This document shows, piece by piece, positions 62,178 through 64,000 of a stretch of DNA of 64,000 nt. Origin of the DNA: Halomicroarcula saliterrae. Its GTDB lineage: Archaea; Halobacteriota; Halobacteria; Halobacteriales; Haloarculaceae. The translations under genes and the position numbers were made by a program. The notes beneath the pieces are model-generated. The model had not been told where the DNA came from, ran no database searches, and was given only the letters and a program-made list of their open reading frames with translations. Positions within the stretch are counted from its first letter, which is position 1; each line of letters opens with the position of its first letter. The stretch is taken from the NCBI RefSeq assembly GCF_031624395.1, contig NZ_JAMQON010000002.1:248001-312000 (forward strand). Reading direction: 5' to 3'.

Positions 62178-62774
62178 CTAGAACGACTGGGAGAACGTCG
62201 TCCCGCCGGACTGTGGGTTCACCGTGACCTCGACGGTGTAGCTCCCCATGCCGGAGACGCCCGACAGTTCGACGGCCATCTCGTCACCGCTCCCGATCTG
62301 GTAGTTCCCGCCGAAGTCGAGCGTCAGCGTTTCCCCGTTGTTCGACGTCGAGGAACCGTCGAGGTCGTCGGAGATGTCGGTCCCGCCCAGCGTGGCGCTG
62401 GCGACCGACGCGTCACTCACGGCCCCGGAGCCGTCCGGGTAGTCGAACGTCGTCCCCGTCAGCGAACTCCCGACGACGTCGTCGCTGTCACTGAACGTGT
62501 AGCTGTACGCGTCAGTGGACCCGCTGTCGTCGCCCGCGTTCGAGTCGGAGTCGTCCGTGCCCGAATCGGTGCTGGATTCGGTCATGTCCGAACTGTCCGT
62601 GTTCGAATCGGTGTCGGAGTCGTCCATCTCCGAATCGTCCATCTCCGAATCGTCACCGCCGGCAGCCGGGGATTCGGTGGCTTCGCTTCCGCCGCCACCG
62701 CAGCCAGCTAGTCCGACCGTTCCTGCGACGCCAATACCTTTCACAACGTCTCGCCGCGACAGATTTCTCGTCAC
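62178..62774 (-). CDS. Tat-exported lipoprotein with Asp/Ser-rich linker
   Basis: 198 residues from a GTG start (62774; GTG at 62783 is an alternative). The Tat signal SRRDVVKGI leads to the lipobox LAGCGG with Cys25. A long Asp/Ser/Thr linker (about 30-85) precedes a beta-rich domain (about 88-198) with YSYTFSDSDDVVGSSLTG. No named family; likely a surface-anchored binding domain. Confidence 0.75.
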   Translation of the reverse strand: MTRNLSRRDVVKGIGVAGTVGLAGCGGGGSEATESPAAGGDDSEMDDSEMDDSDTDSNTDSSDMTESSTDSGTDDSDSNAGDDSGSTDAYSYTFSDSDDVVGSSLTGTTFDYPDGSGAVSDASVASATLGGTDISDDLDGSSTSNNGETLTLDFGGNYQIGSGDEMAVELSGVSGMGSYTVEVTVNPQSGGTTFSQSF

Positions 62775-62913
62775 GCGACGACCCACACAATCACTACTAA
62801 TAATAGTGTATACCTCCGCTGGGCCCGTACGTATCGTTTCAGCTACTCTATTCTCATATTTGGTATTGGTTTTATCCGTGGTCCCGGGGTGACCGTGGGG
62901 GAGACGAGACCGG

Positions 62914-64000
62914 CTAGTGGTTGCGGTCGACGATGGCCACGTCGGCCTCGACGTCCTCCAGTCGCTCGAAGGTCGGGGGCGCGATGAACCGCGAAGCCGC
63001 GCTTCGGTCCTGACTCGCCCCGATGATAACGAGGTCGTACTCGCCGCTGGTCCCGGTGAGAAACGACTGGATGTCGGTCTCACTGACCCGCGTCTCGATC
63101 GGACCCTCGAACGGCTCGGCGAGGTCGGCCAGCATCGACTCCGCGCGCCGGCGGTCCCCCCGCTTCCCGATACAGGTCGCGACCGCCACGCGTCCGCTGT
63201 GGGTGCTGAGACGTACGGCGAAATCGATCATGTGGTGTGCCACGTCGCTGGCCCGCCTGACGGGGACGAGCACGCGCTGCCAGCGCGTGCGGCCGTCGCG
63301 CGAGCGGTGGACGAGCACGTCCGTCTCCCCGCGGAACAGCTGGCGCAGATACGTCGTCAACGCGCCGTGTCTGCTCTCGTAGGGGGCGACGACGAGGTCG
63401 CAGTTCGTGGCGGCGGCGGCCTCGAGCGTCGTCGCGGCCGCCGACTCCTCGCCCGTGGCGACGACCACCTGACAGGGGACGCCGACGCGCGTCTCGATGG
63501 TGGCTGCGCGGCCTTCGAGCCGGTCGACTCGCTCGCGCAGCGCACCGCTCGTGTCCGCGGGCGCCTCGACCCCGGCGGCCTCGACGCCGCCGTTCAGCAT
63601 CGCTCGCTCGGCCTCCGCGGCGTCGGTGTCCGCCACGATGTCCAGCAGGACGACCTTCCCGGCCTCGTGGGCCGCGGCCAGCCGAGCGGCCAGCATCGCC
63701 GTCGCGTCGGCGCGGTCGCCCCGCATCGGCACGAGGACGTGGTCGTCACCCGTCGTCGACTCGTACAGCACCGTCGCCCGCCGGTCGTAGAACCGGTTGC
63801 GCCAGACGACGAAGACGACGGCCACGATGGCGCTCGCGAGGAAGATGCTGCCGAGGAACGTCCATCGCTGATCCGGCTGGACCAGCAGCGCCAGCAGGGC
63901 CGTCGAGTACGCCGACGGCTCCTCGATGTCGAACGGCCAGGTGACGAGCCCGGTCGCGAGCGTCGCCAGGACCGCCGCCCCGGCGGCCACCCGGAACTGG
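62914..64000 (-). CDS. C-terminal part of a transporter with UspA domains
   Basis: About 362 residues; the gene runs off the right edge, so its N-terminal membrane part is missing. The visible start is the end of a membrane region (AAVLATLATGLVTWPF; TFLGSIFLASAIVAVVFVVW), followed by two Usp domains (about 75-225, HVLVPMRGDRADATAML; about 230-358, RVLVPVRRASDVAHHMID). The layout matches the APC-UspA protein at 20665-22998. The substrate cannot be inferred. Confidence 0.8.
   Translation of the reverse strand, partial: QFRVAAGAAVLATLATGLVTWPFDIEEPSAYSTALLALLVQPDQRWTFLGSIFLASAIVAVVFVVWRNRFYDRRATVLYESTTGDDHVLVPMRGDRADATAMLAARLAAAHEAGKVVLLDIVADTDAAEAERAMLNGGVEAAGVEAPADTSGALRERVDRLEGRAATIETRVGVPCQVVVATGEESAAATTLEAAAATNCDLVVAPYESRHGALTTYLRQLFRGETDVLVHRSRDGRTRWQRVLVPVRRASDVAHHMIDFAVRLSTHSGRVAVATCIGKRGDRRRAESMLADLAEPFEGPIETRVSETDIQSFLTGTSGEYDLVIIGASQDRSAASRFIAPPTFERLEDVEADVAIVDRNH

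Overview
The window is chromosomal DNA of a haloarchaeon (class Halobacteria). The evidence is a very high G+C content, strongly acidic proteins, an archaeal S10 ribosomal operon, a CetZ tubulin, HalX response regulators, TrmB and Lrp-type regulators, Tat lipoproteins, F420 and pterin enzymes, and many TATA boxes placed about 25-30 nt before start codons (leaderless mRNAs). The genus cannot be fixed from sequence alone; a member of the Haloarculaceae would fit.

Layout. 1-3.2 kb (minus): the start of the S10 operon, SPOUT-like gene - rpl3 - rpl4 - rpl23 - rpl2, with rpl2 cut by the window edge. 3.5-3.9 kb: tRNA-Gly followed by two partial tRNA-tail duplications. 3.9-12.7 kb: a HalX response regulator, a small membrane protein, a thiamine-binding-type protein, Mch cyclohydrolase, a GTPBP1-type GTPase, phosphoglycolate phosphatase, a DnaJ-domain membrane protein and a tightly packed set cetZ1 - membrane protein - cofC. 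12.9-17.4 kb: an NAD-binding epimerase relative, thymidylate kinase, two RAM-only Lrp-like proteins around a TrkA protein, and a winged-helix/membrane protein pair. 17.7-29.6 kb: a DUF4397 lipoprotein made of two near-identical halves, tRNA-Leu, a 3Fe-4S-type ferredoxin, a MOSC protein, an APC-UspA transporter, cyclophilin, a hydrolase, a TrpD-like transferase, fused siroheme decarboxylase AhbAB, a second HalX regulator, MptA and a TrmB regulator. 29.6-36.7 kb: a DUF255 thioredoxin-like protein, a hairpin-rich intergenic segment, cytochrome P450, a degenerate tandem repeat array, FxsA, tRNA-Ile with a decayed RelE-type toxin fragment downstream, a DUF4013 membrane protein and IPP isomerase. 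36.9-47.7 kb: a secreted protein of CARDB-like repeats, a membrane histidine kinase, MoaB, aldo/keto reductase, an MBL-fold hydrolase and the pyrG-guaA(B)-DUF7126 run. 47.7-64 kb: membrane proteins, a beta-propeller secreted protein, PspA, an SLC13 permease, a bacterial-type ThrRS, a UspA, a KaiC-like ATPase operon, a K+ channel, a Tat lipoprotein and the C-terminal part of a transporter/UspA protein.

Themes. (1) Translation: S10 operon, three tRNAs, ThrRS. (2) Cofactors: MptA, Mch and CofC (pterin C1 and F420), AhbAB (heme), MoaB (molybdopterin). (3) Potassium and stress: TrkA, a K+ channel, SLC13-RCK, several UspA domains, PspA. (4) Sensing: two HalX regulators, a histidine kinase, a KaiC-like operon.

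No intact mobile element, CRISPR array or defence island was seen, and I do not see a clear-cut undescribed multi-gene system. The observations most worth a second look are non-coding: hairpins at the start codon of the first S10-operon gene and over the rpl23 Shine-Dalgarno, a palindrome over the start codon of a RAM-only regulator, a compact hairpin cluster before the P450 gene, and tRNA-linked remnants.
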